A stretch of 64,000 nucleotides of DNA, from NCBI RefSeq assembly GCF_042654245.1, contig NZ_JBHSGI010000004.1, positions 124,001 through 188,000 of the forward strand. Direction: 5' to 3'. The notes under the pieces were generated by a model. It was not told the DNA's origin. It worked only from the letters and a program-made list of their open reading frames with translations, and did no database searches. The translations under genes were made by a program, and so were the position numbers. This DNA comes from Seohaeicola_A nanhaiensis. GTDB taxonomy: Bacteria > Pseudomonadota > Alphaproteobacteria > Rhodobacterales > Rhodobacteraceae. Shown here piece after piece: positions 35,495 to 44,862 of the stretch; within the stretch, counting starts at the first letter, position 1, and every line of letters starts with the position of its first letter.

Positions 35495-35895
35495 GCGCGG
35501 TCCAGCCTCAGCCCGGCCCAGAGCGCGAAGCCGCCAAGCGCGACATGCGGCAGGTTCGCCAGCAGGCGGAACATCGTGAAGGACATCCCCTCGGAGGCAT
35601 TGGTGAAGATCCCGAGGTCGAGATAGCCATAGCCCGTGAAGAACCCGAAGACCCCGTCGCCCAGATAGAGCGCCCCGAAGATCACCAGAAAGATCTTCGC
35701 CGCCCGGCGTGAGATTAGCGCCGCCGCCAGCGCCCAGAGCGCCGAGGCCACATGCAGCGCGTCGTCGAAGATATCCAGCGCGAAGATGCCGAAGGCGCGG
35801 CCCTGATCGTCGGTCAGGCCGGGAATGTAATTCAGCGACGCCGCACCCATCAGCGCGACGAAATAACCAAGCGTGATCTTTTGCAGGATGCTCAT
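35491..35895 (-). CDS. Integral membrane protein, DUF4383-like
   Basis: A 134-residue protein with four hydrophobic segments and a conserved-looking YGYLDLG plus NLPHVALG end, reminiscent of DUF4383-type membrane proteins. ATG 35895 overlaps the stop of the FAD oxidase gene. The function is unknown; the operon suggests it links an exported oxidase to the membrane. Confidence 0.7.
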   Translation of the reverse strand: MSILQKITLGYFVALMGAASLNYIPGLTDDQGRAFGIFALDIFDDALHVASALWALAAALISRRAAKIFLVIFGALYLGDGVFGFFTGYGYLDLGIFTNASEGMSFTMFRLLANLPHVALGGFALWAGLRLDRA

Positions 35896-37370
35896 AGCGT
35901 CTCCAGATAGCTGTCCCAAAGGTTGTTGCGGAACAGCAGACCGGGGTCGAGCTGCCGCTTGGCGGCGGCGAAGGCCGGCGCACGGGGATAGGCGCGCACC
36001 AGCTGGTCCACCGTGGCATGGGGCCGATACGGCAGATAATAGGTGCCGCCGATGGCCACGATCCCGTCTATCAGCTCGCGCGTCATGCGCGCCATGTCAG
36101 CCTCGCCCCGGGCGCTCAGCTCCTGGCTGAAGGACATCACCGCCGCGATGCGCGGCACGCCGGCGTAGGCCAGCCAGCTGGTTGCATCGGTGTCGATGAA
36201 GCGCAGCGTGACGTTCAGGAATTCCTGATAGCTGGCCGGGATCACATCGCGGCAGACCGTCAGGAAATCGGCAAAGTGTTCGGGCGCCACGAAATACTCG
36301 TGCAGGATATCGGTGCGGGTCGGGTCGTGGTCGTCCAGCGTGATGACCGGTTCATTGATCAGGCTGTTGCGCGAGGCCGCGCCGGCCAGCCTTGGCCCGA
36401 CGCTGGTCTCGGTGAACCAGCGCAGCCGTTTCATCGGCTCGTTGCCAAGCTGCGCCCGGTAGACATGCCGCGCCAGCTTCGACATCGCGCCCGACCCCGA
36501 GGCGGCGGGAATATCCGACTGGTCGTCGACAGGCCGATAGGTGATCAGCAGCGCCTCTTCGAAGAAGGTGCCGCGTTCGACGTTCAGCCGTCCATAGGCC
36601 ATGTCGACGTCCGGATCCTTCAGCGCGTCCATGAAGGCGGTGCCGAAATCTTCGGCCCGCATCCGCCGGAACTTCGGCTCCAGCAGACGGTTCGGCGCGG
36701 CCTCCACCTCCATCGCGGTGATCGCACCGGTCAGCCCGTAGCCGCCCATGCTCATCGCGAAAAGCTCGGCATTCTCGTCGCGCGAGCAACGCACCAGATC
36801 ACCCGAGGGCAGCACCATCTCGAAGGACCGCACAGTTGCCCCCATCGGCCCCATCGGCACCGGCCAGCCATGTGCGTTGACACAGAAGGTCGCCGCCACG
36901 CCGAAATCGTGGTTCGACTGCATGACCTTGGGCGACAGGCCCAAAGGGTCCAGCGCCGCGATGACCTGGGACCAGCGCGCCCCGGCGTGAACGCGATAGG
37001 TCCGCACGGCGGTATCGGCTTCGAGGAATCCATTGTCGAAGGTCAGCGCATGGCCTTCGCGCGGGATCGCCTGCCCGCCCATCGAATGCCGCGCGGCGCC
37101 GACGTTGACCGGACGGCCGTTCGCCGCCGCCTCGGTCATTTCGGCCCGGATCGCCGCAACCAACGCCTCGCCCGGATCCTGAGATAGCACGGTGTGGCGG
37201 TGGATCGGCGTCGCGCTCAGCAGGCTCGCATCGTTCAGCATCCCCTCGCCCGGAGTGGCGGTCAGGCGTGGCGGTAGCACCGGGTTGCGCGAACCGAATT
37301 GCGCTGTGGCAAGACTGCCCGCCACCGCCCCCGCGCCGAACAGCGCCGCTCGGCGCGTCAGCCGGCGCAT
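35892..37370 (-). CDS. Tat-exported FAD-linked oxidase, aldonolactone-oxidase-like
   Basis: A 492-residue flavoprotein. The N-terminus LTRRAALFGAGAVAGSLATA is a twin-arginine-type signal. The FAD_binding_4 region shows NVGAARHSMGGQ and NHDFGVAATFCVNAHGWPVP, and the C-terminal RQLDPGLLFRNNLW is typical of D-arabinono-1,4-lactone and related oxidases. It should act in the periplasm, oxidising a sugar-lactone or alcohol. It leads a four-gene operon whose other members are uncharacterised membrane proteins. Confidence 0.85.
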   Translation of the reverse strand: MRRLTRRAALFGAGAVAGSLATAQFGSRNPVLPPRLTATPGEGMLNDASLLSATPIHRHTVLSQDPGEALVAAIRAEMTEAAANGRPVNVGAARHSMGGQAIPREGHALTFDNGFLEADTAVRTYRVHAGARWSQVIAALDPLGLSPKVMQSNHDFGVAATFCVNAHGWPVPMGPMGATVRSFEMVLPSGDLVRCSRDENAELFAMSMGGYGLTGAITAMEVEAAPNRLLEPKFRRMRAEDFGTAFMDALKDPDVDMAYGRLNVERGTFFEEALLITYRPVDDQSDIPAASGSGAMSKLARHVYRAQLGNEPMKRLRWFTETSVGPRLAGAASRNSLINEPVITLDDHDPTRTDILHEYFVAPEHFADFLTVCRDVIPASYQEFLNVTLRFIDTDATSWLAYAGVPRIAAVMSFSQELSARGEADMARMTRELIDGIVAIGGTYYLPYRPHATVDQLVRAYPRAPAFAAAKRQLDPGLLFRNNLWDSYLETL

Positions 37371-37502
37371 TTGCCACCCGAAAGGAAATGGAAAGGAATT
37401 CGGAACATAAGCCGCAATCTCCGCCGTTCAATCTGGCGCGACATTACGCGCAGCTTGCCGGAAATACAGGCGGGAATTCCATACTTTTCGCGCGTGAAAA
37501 GC

Positions 37503-38441
37503 TCAGCGCGCGCCAAGCGCAATCAGCCAGAACCAGACGGTGAAGATCGAGGCCCCCGTCGCCATCAACACCGACGAGGCGGCCACCCGCTTGGCCCTGC
37601 CATACATGTTCGCGAAGATATAGGCGTTGAACCCCGGCGCCATCGACGAATTCATGATCGCCGAGCGGAACAGATCCTGAGGCAGCGCGAGGGCGGTGCC
37701 GAAGGTCCAGACAAGACCCGGATGCAGCACCAGCGAGATCGCGCAGACAAAACCGATGGCCCGCAGGTCGCCCTCGGGGCGGTATTGCACCAGCACGCCC
37801 CCCAGCGCGAATAGCGCGCAGGGCAGCGCCGCGCGGATGATCAACCCCAGCGCATCCTCGGCGATGGCAGGGATCGGAATCGCGAAGATGTTGAACACGA
37901 AGCCCAGCACGATGCCGATGATCAGCACGTTCTGGAACATCGCCCGCAGGACCGATCCGGCAAAGGTGGCCGGCGACTTGCCTCGCGCCCGCACCACCTC
38001 CATGACCGTCACGCCCAGACCATAGCAGAAGGGGGCGTGAAAGGCGATGATCGCGTAGTTGCCGGTCAAGGCCTCGGGGCCAAAGGCGCGCTCGGTGATC
38101 GGCAGACCAAGCAGGATCGAGTTCGAGAACAGGCAGGCGAAGCCGATCACCACGCAGTCTTCCCAGTCCCGCTTGAACAGCAGCCGCGCGCCGAACAGTC
38201 CGACGCAGAAACACAGCCCCGCCCCCGCGTAGAAGGCGGCCAGCAGCCGCGGATCGAAGCTTGCCGCGATGTCGATATGGGCGATGGCGCGGAACAGCAG
38301 GCAGGGGATCGCAAAGCCCTGCGTGAACCGCATCAACCCAGCGATATGGGTCTCGTTGAAATAACCCGCGCGGGTCACGGCATAGCCCGATCCGATCACC
38401 AGGAAGACGGGCAGGATGACGTCGATCAGGCTCTGAAACAC
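37503..38441 (-). CDS. AEC family transporter
   Basis: A 312-residue inner-membrane protein with ten hydrophobic segments in two halves, typical of auxin-efflux-carrier family permeases (malonate, malate or similar anions in bacteria). Marks include VIGFACLFSNSILLGLPI in the first half and NSSMAPGFNAYIFANMYG in the second. It is a single gene. It does not overlap the oxidase operon downstream, from which it is separated by about 130 bases. Substrate unknown. Confidence 0.87.
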   Translation of the reverse strand: MFQSLIDVILPVFLVIGSGYAVTRAGYFNETHIAGLMRFTQGFAIPCLLFRAIAHIDIAASFDPRLLAAFYAGAGLCFCVGLFGARLLFKRDWEDCVVIGFACLFSNSILLGLPITERAFGPEALTGNYAIIAFHAPFCYGLGVTVMEVVRARGKSPATFAGSVLRAMFQNVLIIGIVLGFVFNIFAIPIPAIAEDALGLIIRAALPCALFALGGVLVQYRPEGDLRAIGFVCAISLVLHPGLVWTFGTALALPQDLFRSAIMNSSMAPGFNAYIFANMYGRAKRVAASSVLMATGASIFTVWFWLIALGAR

Positions 38442-38485
38442 CGCCCGCCCTTTCCGCTTGGGATGGCCGGGCGCGCCGGCGAGAA

Positions 38486-38506
38486 CCGGTGCTCCAAGCG
38501 CACCGG
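38486..38506 (-). terminator. Possible terminator hairpin of the dac-tmk-holB operon
   Basis: A 7-bp stem CCGGTGC/GCACCGG with a 7-base loop lies six bases past the MBL hydrolase stop codon. No T-run follows on the minus strand, so it may act with another factor. Confidence 0.3.
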
Positions 38507-38511
38507 CCGGA

Positions 38512-39309
38512 TCATGCGGGCATCCGCAGCGTCATGCCGTCATAGGCGCAGATCACATGCTCGGGCGTCTCGGCGCTGACCGTCTCGTAATCCATGTCGA
38601 TGTGCATATTGGTCAGCACGGCCGTCTTCGGCTGCATCCGATCGATCCACCCCAGCGTCCGCGCGAGATGCGCGTGCGTCGGATGCGGCTCGCGGCGCAG
38701 CGCGTCCACAATCCAATAATCCAGCCCCTCCAGCTCGGCCCAAGCGTCGTCATAGAGTTCGGCGACATCCGGCAGATAGGCCAGGTTGCCGATGCGAAAA
38801 CCCAGGCTGTCGATCGACCCGTGGTTCACCCGGAAGGGGCGGAACGGGATCGGTCCACCGGCGCCACGCACCTCGAAGGGGCCGTCGATCGACTTCATGT
38901 TCAGGATCGGCGGATAGGGCGAGCCTTCGGGTTGCACGAAGGCATAGCCGAACCGCGAAATCAGCGCGTTCTGGGTGTCGCCATCGGCCCAGACCGGCAG
39001 GCGGGCGCGCATGTTGAACACGATCATCCGCAAGTCGTCGATGCCGTGAACATGGTCGGCATGGGCATGGGTATAGACCACGCCGTCCAGCCGCCCCGTG
39101 CCAGTGTCGAGCAACTGGCTACGCAGATCCGGCGTCGTGTCGATCAGGACGGTCGTCGTACCATTCTCGCCCACCCGTTCGACCAGCATCGAACAGCGCC
39201 GCCGCGCGTTCTTTGGATTGGTCGGGTCGCACTCGCCCCAGTGTCCGCCCAGCCGCGGAACCCCGCCGGAAGAGCCGCAGCCGAGAATGGTAAAGACAAA
39301 CTCGCCCAT
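38512..39309 (-). CDS. MBL-fold metallo-hydrolase (PhnP-like)
   Basis: A 265-residue metallo-beta-lactamase-fold protein. The metal motif is THAHADH; the C-terminal MHIDMDYE supplies a further His. It starts EFVFTILGCGSSGGVP, typical of the PhnP/RNase Z-like branch that hydrolyses phosphodiesters. ATG 39309 overlaps the TatD-type stop as TGATG. This is a common pairing after tmk-holB-tatD in alphaproteobacteria. Substrate unknown. Confidence 0.88.
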   Translation of the reverse strand: MGEFVFTILGCGSSGGVPRLGGHWGECDPTNPKNARRRCSMLVERVGENGTTTVLIDTTPDLRSQLLDTGTGRLDGVVYTHAHADHVHGIDDLRMIVFNMRARLPVWADGDTQNALISRFGYAFVQPEGSPYPPILNMKSIDGPFEVRGAGGPIPFRPFRVNHGSIDSLGFRIGNLAYLPDVAELYDDAWAELEGLDYWIVDALRREPHPTHAHLARTLGWIDRMQPKTAVLTNMHIDMDYETVSAETPEHVICAYDGMTLRMPA

Positions 39310-40112
39310 CACGCCGCCTTCCCAAGCTTGGCGCGGGTGAACAAGCGGTCGAAATTGGCCTGCGTCTGCGCGGCGAAGGCGGGATAGTCCAGCCCGAAGA
39401 CCTGGGCTCCGGCCCGCGCAGTATGGGCGGCAAAGGCCGGCTCGTTGCGCTTGCCCCGATGGGGCGGCGGCGCGAGATAGGGCGCATCCGTCTCGACAAG
39501 GACCCGCTCGACCGGCGCACCGGCGAAGATATCGCGCAGCTCCTGGCTTTTCGGAAAGGCGGTGATGCCCGACATCGACAGGTAGAATCCGAGATCCAGC
39601 GCCGCCTTCGCCAGCTCGGCCGAGGACGAGAAGCAATGCATCACGCAGGAATATTCCCCGTTGCGGTATTCCTCGGTCAGGATCCGCGCCATGTCGTCAT
39701 CCGCGTCGCGCGCATGGATGATCAGCGGCAGGCCCGTCTCTCGCGCCGCCGCGATGTGGATCCGCAGCGAGGTCTGCTGAATTTCCGCGCTCTCGGCGGT
39801 GTAATGATAATCGAGCCCCGTCTCACCGATCCCGACGAACTTCGGATGCCGCGCCAGCGCAATCAGCTCGTCCACCGTGGCCAGCGGCTCTTCCGCCGCG
39901 CTCATCGGATGAGTGCCTGCGGCATAGAAAACCGCCTCATGCGCCTCGGCGATGGCGCGCACGCGCGGTTCGTGCTTCAGCCGGGTGCAGATTGTCACCA
40001 TCCGGGTCACGCCGACGGCGGCGGCATTCGCAACGATGGTGTCGAGCTGGCCTTCGAAATCGGGAAAATCGAGGTGGCAGTGACTGTCGGTGATCTCGGG
40101 CGTGTCGCTCAT
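39309..40112 (-). CDS. TatD family metal-dependent hydrolase
   Basis: A 267-residue TIM-barrel hydrolase. Metal ligands lie in DSHCHLDFPDF near the N-terminus, GETGLDYHY and MHCFSSS, and ETDAPYLAPPPHRGKRNEP. TatD-type proteins are 3'-5' DNA exonucleases or other deoxyribonucleases. I chose ATG 40112, which gives the usual N-terminus; an in-frame ATG at 40136 is possible. It lies between holB and the MBL gene. Confidence 0.9.
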   Translation of the reverse strand: MSDTPEITDSHCHLDFPDFEGQLDTIVANAAAVGVTRMVTICTRLKHEPRVRAIAEAHEAVFYAAGTHPMSAAEEPLATVDELIALARHPKFVGIGETGLDYHYTAESAEIQQTSLRIHIAAARETGLPLIIHARDADDDMARILTEEYRNGEYSCVMHCFSSSAELAKAALDLGFYLSMSGITAFPKSQELRDIFAGAPVERVLVETDAPYLAPPPHRGKRNEPAFAAHTARAGAQVFGLDYPAFAAQTQANFDRLFTRAKLGKAA

Positions 40113-40138
40113 CGGCCTCTTGACGGCGGCGGCCATTC

Positions 40139-41257
40139 TCAGCCGCGCGCGGTCTCCTGAATTCTCATGACCGTATCCAGCACAAGGCCGCCGGGGTCAA
40201 GGTTCACCGCCGCGCCGTGGCGCACGCGCGCGGAAATATGCGCCGCCGCCTCGGCCCAGCGGCGCCCTGCCTGCGGATCGGGCGCCAGCCGCGCCAGGAT
40301 CGCCCCCTCGCCCGGTGCCGCCTCAAGCTGCGGCGGCGCGCCGGTGGCCCCGGTCATCGCCAGCCGAACCAGCAGGATATCGGCCAGATCGAGGAACAGG
40401 TCGAACCGCTCTGCCCTTGTGCGCGGGGTCAGGCTTTCGGCCAGCGCGTTCGCCGCCTGCCGGTCCAGCCGGGGCAGCGTGCCCGCCAGCTGCACCAGCG
40501 CGGCATAAAGGGCCAGCCCGTCATGCGCGATCAGCCGGATCGCCGCGCCGACCGATCCGGCGGCCAGCACCGCCAGCGCCTCTTCCTCGCCGGGCGCGAC
40601 CTCGGCGCCGGCCTGCGCCAGTGCGCGCGCCATCGCCGCGCCGTCCAGCGGCTTCAGCCGCAGCGTCCGGCAGCGCGAGCGGATCGTCGGCAGGAGCCGC
40701 GAGGGCTGATGCGCGATCAGCAGCAGCGTCGTGCGTGCCGGCGGTTCCTCGAGCATCTTCAGCAGCGCGTTGGCCGCGCTGGTGTTCATCTCGTCCGCCG
40801 GATCCACGATGACGACCCGCCGGCCGCCGTCCGGCGCCGAAAGACCGAAAAAGCGGTGCAATCGGCGAATGTCGTCGACTACGATCTCGGACCGCAGCCG
40901 CCCGGTATCCTCGTTCACCGACCGCGTGACCGCCGCAAGCCCGCCCTCTGCCCGCGCCGCCATGCGGCGAGCCACCGGATGTTCGGGGTCGATGTCCAGC
41001 GTCCTGGGGGGAGGAGGCGCGCCGAACAGGCCGTCCTCTTCCACCGGCGGCGTGGCCAGCAGGAACCGCGCGATCCGCCAGGCCAGCGTTGCCTTGCCGG
41101 TGCCCTTCGGTCCGGTCAGCAGCCAGCCGTGATGCAGACGGTCGCGTGTAAAGGCGTCCAGAAACTGCGCCTCGGCCGCTGCCTGCCCGAACAGCTGGGC
41201 GGTGTCGCGGGGATGCGGCGCGCCGGGCACCTGATCCGGGGCAGTATCCTCCGTCAT
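40139..41257 (-). CDS. holB: DNA polymerase III subunit delta'
   Basis: A 372-residue AAA+ clamp-loader subunit. The P-loop is GPKGTGKATLAWRIA, degenerate in the way usual for delta', and the sensor-like region EMNTSAANALLKMLEEPPA is clear. The zinc-binding Cys set of enterobacterial delta' is absent. It opens the sliding clamp with the rest of the loader. ATG 41257 overlaps the tmk stop by ATGA. Confidence 0.93.
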   Translation of the reverse strand: MTEDTAPDQVPGAPHPRDTAQLFGQAAAEAQFLDAFTRDRLHHGWLLTGPKGTGKATLAWRIARFLLATPPVEEDGLFGAPPPPRTLDIDPEHPVARRMAARAEGGLAAVTRSVNEDTGRLRSEIVVDDIRRLHRFFGLSAPDGGRRVVIVDPADEMNTSAANALLKMLEEPPARTTLLLIAHQPSRLLPTIRSRCRTLRLKPLDGAAMARALAQAGAEVAPGEEEALAVLAAGSVGAAIRLIAHDGLALYAALVQLAGTLPRLDRQAANALAESLTPRTRAERFDLFLDLADILLVRLAMTGATGAPPQLEAAPGEGAILARLAPDPQAGRRWAEAAAHISARVRHGAAVNLDPGGLVLDTVMRIQETARG

Positions 41258-41895
41258 GCCAGCGCCTCGGCGACGGTCCGGTGCACGTCGGCGGCGACAA
41301 GGTCGATGCTGCGGTTGCCGTCGATCACGCGGAAGCGGGACGGAAACTCCTCGGACAGCCCCAGAAAGGCCGCGCGCATCCGGCGTTGCAGATCGGGCCC
41401 GAACTCTTCGAACCGCTCTTCCGTGCCCCGCCGTGACAGCGCCCGCGCATGGCCGGTATCGGGATCCATGTCGATCAGCACGGTCAGATCCGGCTCGCGC
41501 CCGATCATCAGTTCGTGCAACTGGTCTACCTTCGCGCGCAGATCCCCGCGCGACACCCCCTGATAGACCCGCGTGCTGTCGGCGAAGCGGTCGCAGATCA
41601 CCACCTGCCCCGCCGCCAGCGCCGGCAGGATCGTCCGTTCCAGATGATCGCGCCGGGCCGCGGTGAACAGCAGGATTTCCGTCTCGGCCGACCAGCGGTC
41701 GGGATCACCTTCCAGCACCAGAGACCTGATCTCCTCGGCCCCCGGCGACCCGCCCGGCTCACGAGTCAGGCGCACATCGCGCCCCTCGGCCGCCAGCGCC
41801 TCGGCCAGCCGCCGGGCCTGGGTCGACTTGCCCGACCCGTCGATGCCCTCGAAGGTGATGAACAGGCCCGCCGCCCGGCCAGCGCGGATCGTCAC
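41254..41895 (-). CDS. tmk: Thymidylate kinase
   Basis: A 213-residue enzyme that phosphorylates dTMP to dTDP. P-loop FEGIDGSGKSTQ, DR-type motif ICDRFADSTRVYQG and the lid region ARALSRRGTEERFE are all present. It starts at GTG 41895, overlapping the dac stop as GTGA, and is followed by overlapping holB. The dac-tmk-holB-tatD order is usual in Rhodobacterales. Confidence 0.96.
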   Translation of the reverse strand: MTIRAGRAAGLFITFEGIDGSGKSTQARRLAEALAAEGRDVRLTREPGGSPGAEEIRSLVLEGDPDRWSAETEILLFTAARRDHLERTILPALAAGQVVICDRFADSTRVYQGVSRGDLRAKVDQLHELMIGREPDLTVLIDMDPDTGHARALSRRGTEERFEEFGPDLQRRMRAAFLGLSEEFPSRFRVIDGNRSIDLVAADVHRTVAEALA

Positions 41896-43049
41896 GATTC
41901 CTCGGCCGTCCCACCCGTAACCCGCTCGAGCAGCAAGGTCGCAGCGGTGCGCAGGCGCACGCTGAACCCGCCCGCCGGGACCGAACGGTCGGCAACCAGC
42001 GGCATGCTCACCTCCGGCAAGCCGTCCGGACGGATGACCAGCGAGCCCAGCTCCTGCCCCTCCTTGACCGGCGCCGAGACCGGGCCGCGATAGACCACCT
42101 CGGCATCCAGCTTGTCCGCCGTCAGCGTCGGCAGCAGGATTTTCAGATCCTCGCGCAGCACGAGGCCTACCGATTGCTCGCGTCCCATCCAGACTTCGGC
42201 CGTCGTGACCGGCTGTCCGGCGCGGGCGACCGTCTTTTCGGCAAATTGGCGAAACGACCAGTTAACGATGGCCGCAGCCTCCTCTGCCCGCTCTGTTTCC
42301 GTCGCCAGACCCGAGATCACGAACAGAACCCGCCGGTCGCCCTGCTTGGCCGATCCGACCAGACCATAGCCAGCTTCCTGGGTGTGGCCGGTCTTCAGAC
42401 CGTCGGCGCCGATATTGAGCTTGAGCAGCGGATTGCGGTTGTTGACATTCGCCGGTGCACGGCCGTCGAAATCGAACTGTGTCTCGCCAAACAGCGGATA
42501 GAATTCGGGAAAATCGTTGATGATATGCTGCGCCAGAATCCCCAGATCGCGCACCGACATCATGTGCCCGGCCTGCGGCCATCCGTTCGAGTTCATGAAG
42601 GTCGAATTTTCCATGCCAAGCGCTTCGGCCCGCTTGGTCATGTAGCGGGCAAATCCCGCCTCGGTCCCATCGGGGCTCAATGCCTCGGCGATTACCGCGC
42701 AGGCGTCGTTGCCCGACAGCACGATGATCCCGCGCAGCAAATCCTCGACCCGCACCTTGTCCTGCGTGTTCAGGAACATCGTCGACCCGCCATAGCTCAT
42801 CGCGTGTTCCGAAACCGGGAGCTTTTCGTCCAGCGTCAACCGCCCCTCGCGGATCGCCTCGAAGGCGACGTAAAGCGTCATCAGCTTCGACATCGACGCC
42901 GGCGGCAAAGGCTCGCGGTCGTTCTTTTCAAGCAGCACGGTGCCAGTTGTGATATCGACGATATAGGCAGCGCGCGCCTTCGTCTCGAAGGCGGCAGCCT
43001 GATGGGCGGTGACAACCGTCAGCAGCAGGACGGCGAGGCGCTGGATCAT
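41892..43049 (-). CDS. D-alanyl-D-alanine carboxypeptidase (PBP5/6 type)
   Basis: A 385-residue low-molecular-weight penicillin-binding protein that trims the terminal D-Ala of peptidoglycan stem peptides. It has a signal peptide ending near HQAAA, the Ser-x-x-Lys motif S52-M-S-K55, an SGN motif (LSGNDACAV) and the KTG motif (LKTGHTQEAGYG). A C-terminal beta domain follows. ATG 43049 is chosen; a GTG two codons upstream (43055) is slightly better placed relative to AAGGA and is possible. It starts 22 bases after the SPOR lipoprotein stop. Confidence 0.92.
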   Translation of the reverse strand: MIQRLAVLLLTVVTAHQAAAFETKARAAYIVDITTGTVLLEKNDREPLPPASMSKLMTLYVAFEAIREGRLTLDEKLPVSEHAMSYGGSTMFLNTQDKVRVEDLLRGIIVLSGNDACAVIAEALSPDGTEAGFARYMTKRAEALGMENSTFMNSNGWPQAGHMMSVRDLGILAQHIINDFPEFYPLFGETQFDFDGRAPANVNNRNPLLKLNIGADGLKTGHTQEAGYGLVGSAKQGDRRVLFVISGLATETERAEEAAAIVNWSFRQFAEKTVARAGQPVTTAEVWMGREQSVGLVLREDLKILLPTLTADKLDAEVVYRGPVSAPVKEGQELGSLVIRPDGLPEVSMPLVADRSVPAGGFSVRLRTAATLLLERVTGGTAEES

Positions 43050-43071
43050 GGTCACGGTCAGCGATTTCCTT

Positions 43072-44166
43072 CTATTGGGTGACGGCATAGGCATCGTTGA
43101 AACCGGCATCGCGCAGCCGAGTCAACAGCGTCTCGCGCTCGGTCTCCGAGGTCGCCGGCCCGACAACGACACGCCAGAAGGTCTTGCCGTTGATCGTCTC
43201 AGGCTTGACCGTCGGCACCATCCCCGTCTTGCGCAGCTTGTCGGCCGCCCGGTTGGCGTTCGCCTTTTCCCCGAAGGTGCCGACCTGGACAAAGGGCTGT
43301 GACAGGGCCGAGGCTTTGGCTTTCGGTTTGGCCGGTGGCGGAGCGGCAGGTGCCGCCGCCGGCGGAGCGGTCTCCACCGGCGCCAGCGCCGTCAGCGGCG
43401 CGCCGACCGGCTCATCGCTTCCCTTGGGCCTGAACAGCCCCTTGAACGGAGTCTTTTTCGGGGGCGGCGCACTCTCGGATACGGCTGGCGCCGAAGCGGA
43501 GGGCAATTCGCTCACGTTCACCGGCTGCGCGGCCTCGACCGCCCCGCCCGTTTCGGCGGCCGCAGCCGTCGCCTCGGGCTTGCGTCCGAACACCCGCTTG
43601 AAGAAAGGCTGCTTTTCCGCGCCGGCAGTCTCCACCGGCACGTCGGCCACGGGATCAAGGCCCGCTTTGGCGGGTTCGGCCTCGGCTGCCGCCGCCACCG
43701 CCGGCGCAGCATCGGCCCGCCGCAGAGCGACCACGGTCAGCTTGACCGGCGCGCCTGCCAGCATGCCCAGCGCCTCTGCCGCCTCGGACGAGGCCTGGAA
43801 CCGCGGACCCGGCACATCGCGCTCGCGCCGGAACAGCGCGCCCGTTACCGATTTGCCATTGGCCGTGTTGCGGATGACCACCCGTTCCGGACTGGTCACA
43901 TCCGGATGCGCCACCCAGACGCCGCCAAGTGAAGGCCGCCCGTCCCAAAGTCCCGCCTCGTCAGCCGAAAAGACCTCCGGCGCCTCCATGTCGCGCTGCC
44001 CACCCTTTGGCGCCGCGCCCAGGTTGGCCGGCGCCTCCGCACGCGCCGCTTCGCCCTCGGTCGATCCGGTTGTCAGGCCCTCTTCGCAGGCCGCCAGTCC
44101 TAAGGTCATAACGATCAGCCCCGCCAGACGCATTGTCCGAACGCTGAAATCCCGAGCCTCGCCCAT
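43072..44166 (-). CDS. SPOR-domain lipoprotein
   Basis: A 364-residue envelope protein. A lipobox LAAC follows a hydrophobic run; the middle is Ala/Pro-rich and low in complexity. The last 75 residues form a SPOR domain (FVQVGTFGEKANANRAADKL ... FWRVVVGPATSE), which binds denuded glycan at division sites. RlpA-like proteins combine such features. Starts at 44166 or 44133 are possible; 44166 has AAGGGA eight bases upstream. It is the first gene of the dac operon. Confidence 0.85.
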   Translation of the reverse strand: MGEARDFSVRTMRLAGLIVMTLGLAACEEGLTTGSTEGEAARAEAPANLGAAPKGGQRDMEAPEVFSADEAGLWDGRPSLGGVWVAHPDVTSPERVVIRNTANGKSVTGALFRRERDVPGPRFQASSEAAEALGMLAGAPVKLTVVALRRADAAPAVAAAAEAEPAKAGLDPVADVPVETAGAEKQPFFKRVFGRKPEATAAAAETGGAVEAAQPVNVSELPSASAPAVSESAPPPKKTPFKGLFRPKGSDEPVGAPLTALAPVETAPPAAAPAAPPPAKPKAKASALSQPFVQVGTFGEKANANRAADKLRKTGMVPTVKPETINGKTFWRVVVGPATSETERETLLTRLRDAGFNDAYAVTQ

Positions 44167-44371
44167 CCTCGACGTCCCTTGCCTGAAATCGGGCAATTTG
44201 CCTGCCCTGTCGCCGGTTGAACCCGGTCATGCCTGCCGGCGGGCCCTGCCCGCTTTGGCCGCGATCATAGCGCGGCGGTCGTGCCATGGAAAGTCTGCTG
44301 GCGTTTGTCGGCAAGATTTCCCGTTTTCTCTTGCTTGCGACAGGCCGGCGCCCTAAACCCCGACGCCACGC

Positions 44372-44461
44372 GGGGAGATGGCAGAGCGGTCGATTGCGGC
44401 GGTCTTGAAAACCGTTGGGCGTGCGAGCGTCCCCGGGGTTCGAATCCCCGTCTCCCCGCCA
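44372..44461 (+). tRNA. tRNA-Ser (anticodon UGA)
   Basis: A 7-bp acceptor stem GGGGAGA/TCTCCCC is followed by the discriminator G and an encoded CCA at 44459-44461. The anticodon loop CTTGAAA places UGA at the anticodon. A long variable arm and GGTTCGAATCC T-arm confirm a class II serine tRNA. Accessory DNA begins right after it. Confidence 0.95.
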
Positions 44462-44862
44462 CCCAGATTCGAAACTTGTCTCTGGTCGTCGCGCGCCCAC
44501 GCAAGCGGCCGTAACAGGGACGTTTTTCGACGCATTTCCCGATCTCGTCGCCCATTCAAGATGGCCTTTGGAGCCATTTACCGGTTATTGGCCGACGCCG
44601 TCTCCGCTCGCGCGGAACCAGGGTGAGTTTGGGCTTAACAGGGAATTTTTTCCGAATCTGCATCCAAAACAGGTGCTCAAGACCGGATGTGCAGAGTGTG
44701 TCGTCAGAAGATCCGGTGATTTCAGTATCTTGCTGGTGTGCAAATCACTTTCCTGTTCCGGACGATAACAGGTGCTTCAGGCGCAGTATCAGGGTGTTTT
44801 CACCCGGACATCAGGATGATTGTGCTGCATTAACAGGCGGTGCCAGTCCGGGAGGATAAACA
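44462..44862. other. Intergenic region after tRNA-Ser with repeated AACAGG motif
   Basis: About 400 bases without a convincing gene. AACAGGTGCT occurs at 44668 and 44767, and AACAGGCGGTGC at 44832. These lie in the last 200 bases before the recombinase stop and could be recombination or transposon-end sites. No duplicate of the tRNA 3' end was seen elsewhere in the window. Confidence 0.5.

Noticed and set aside
44372..44461. tRNA-Ser as integration site of the recombinase element
   Set aside because: Serine recombinases do not usually target tRNA genes, and no duplicate of the tRNA 3' end was found in the window.
44623..44859. 78-codon frame after the tRNA gene
   Set aside because: No convincing ribosome site, no conserved pattern, Cys/Ser-rich composition typical of chance frames.
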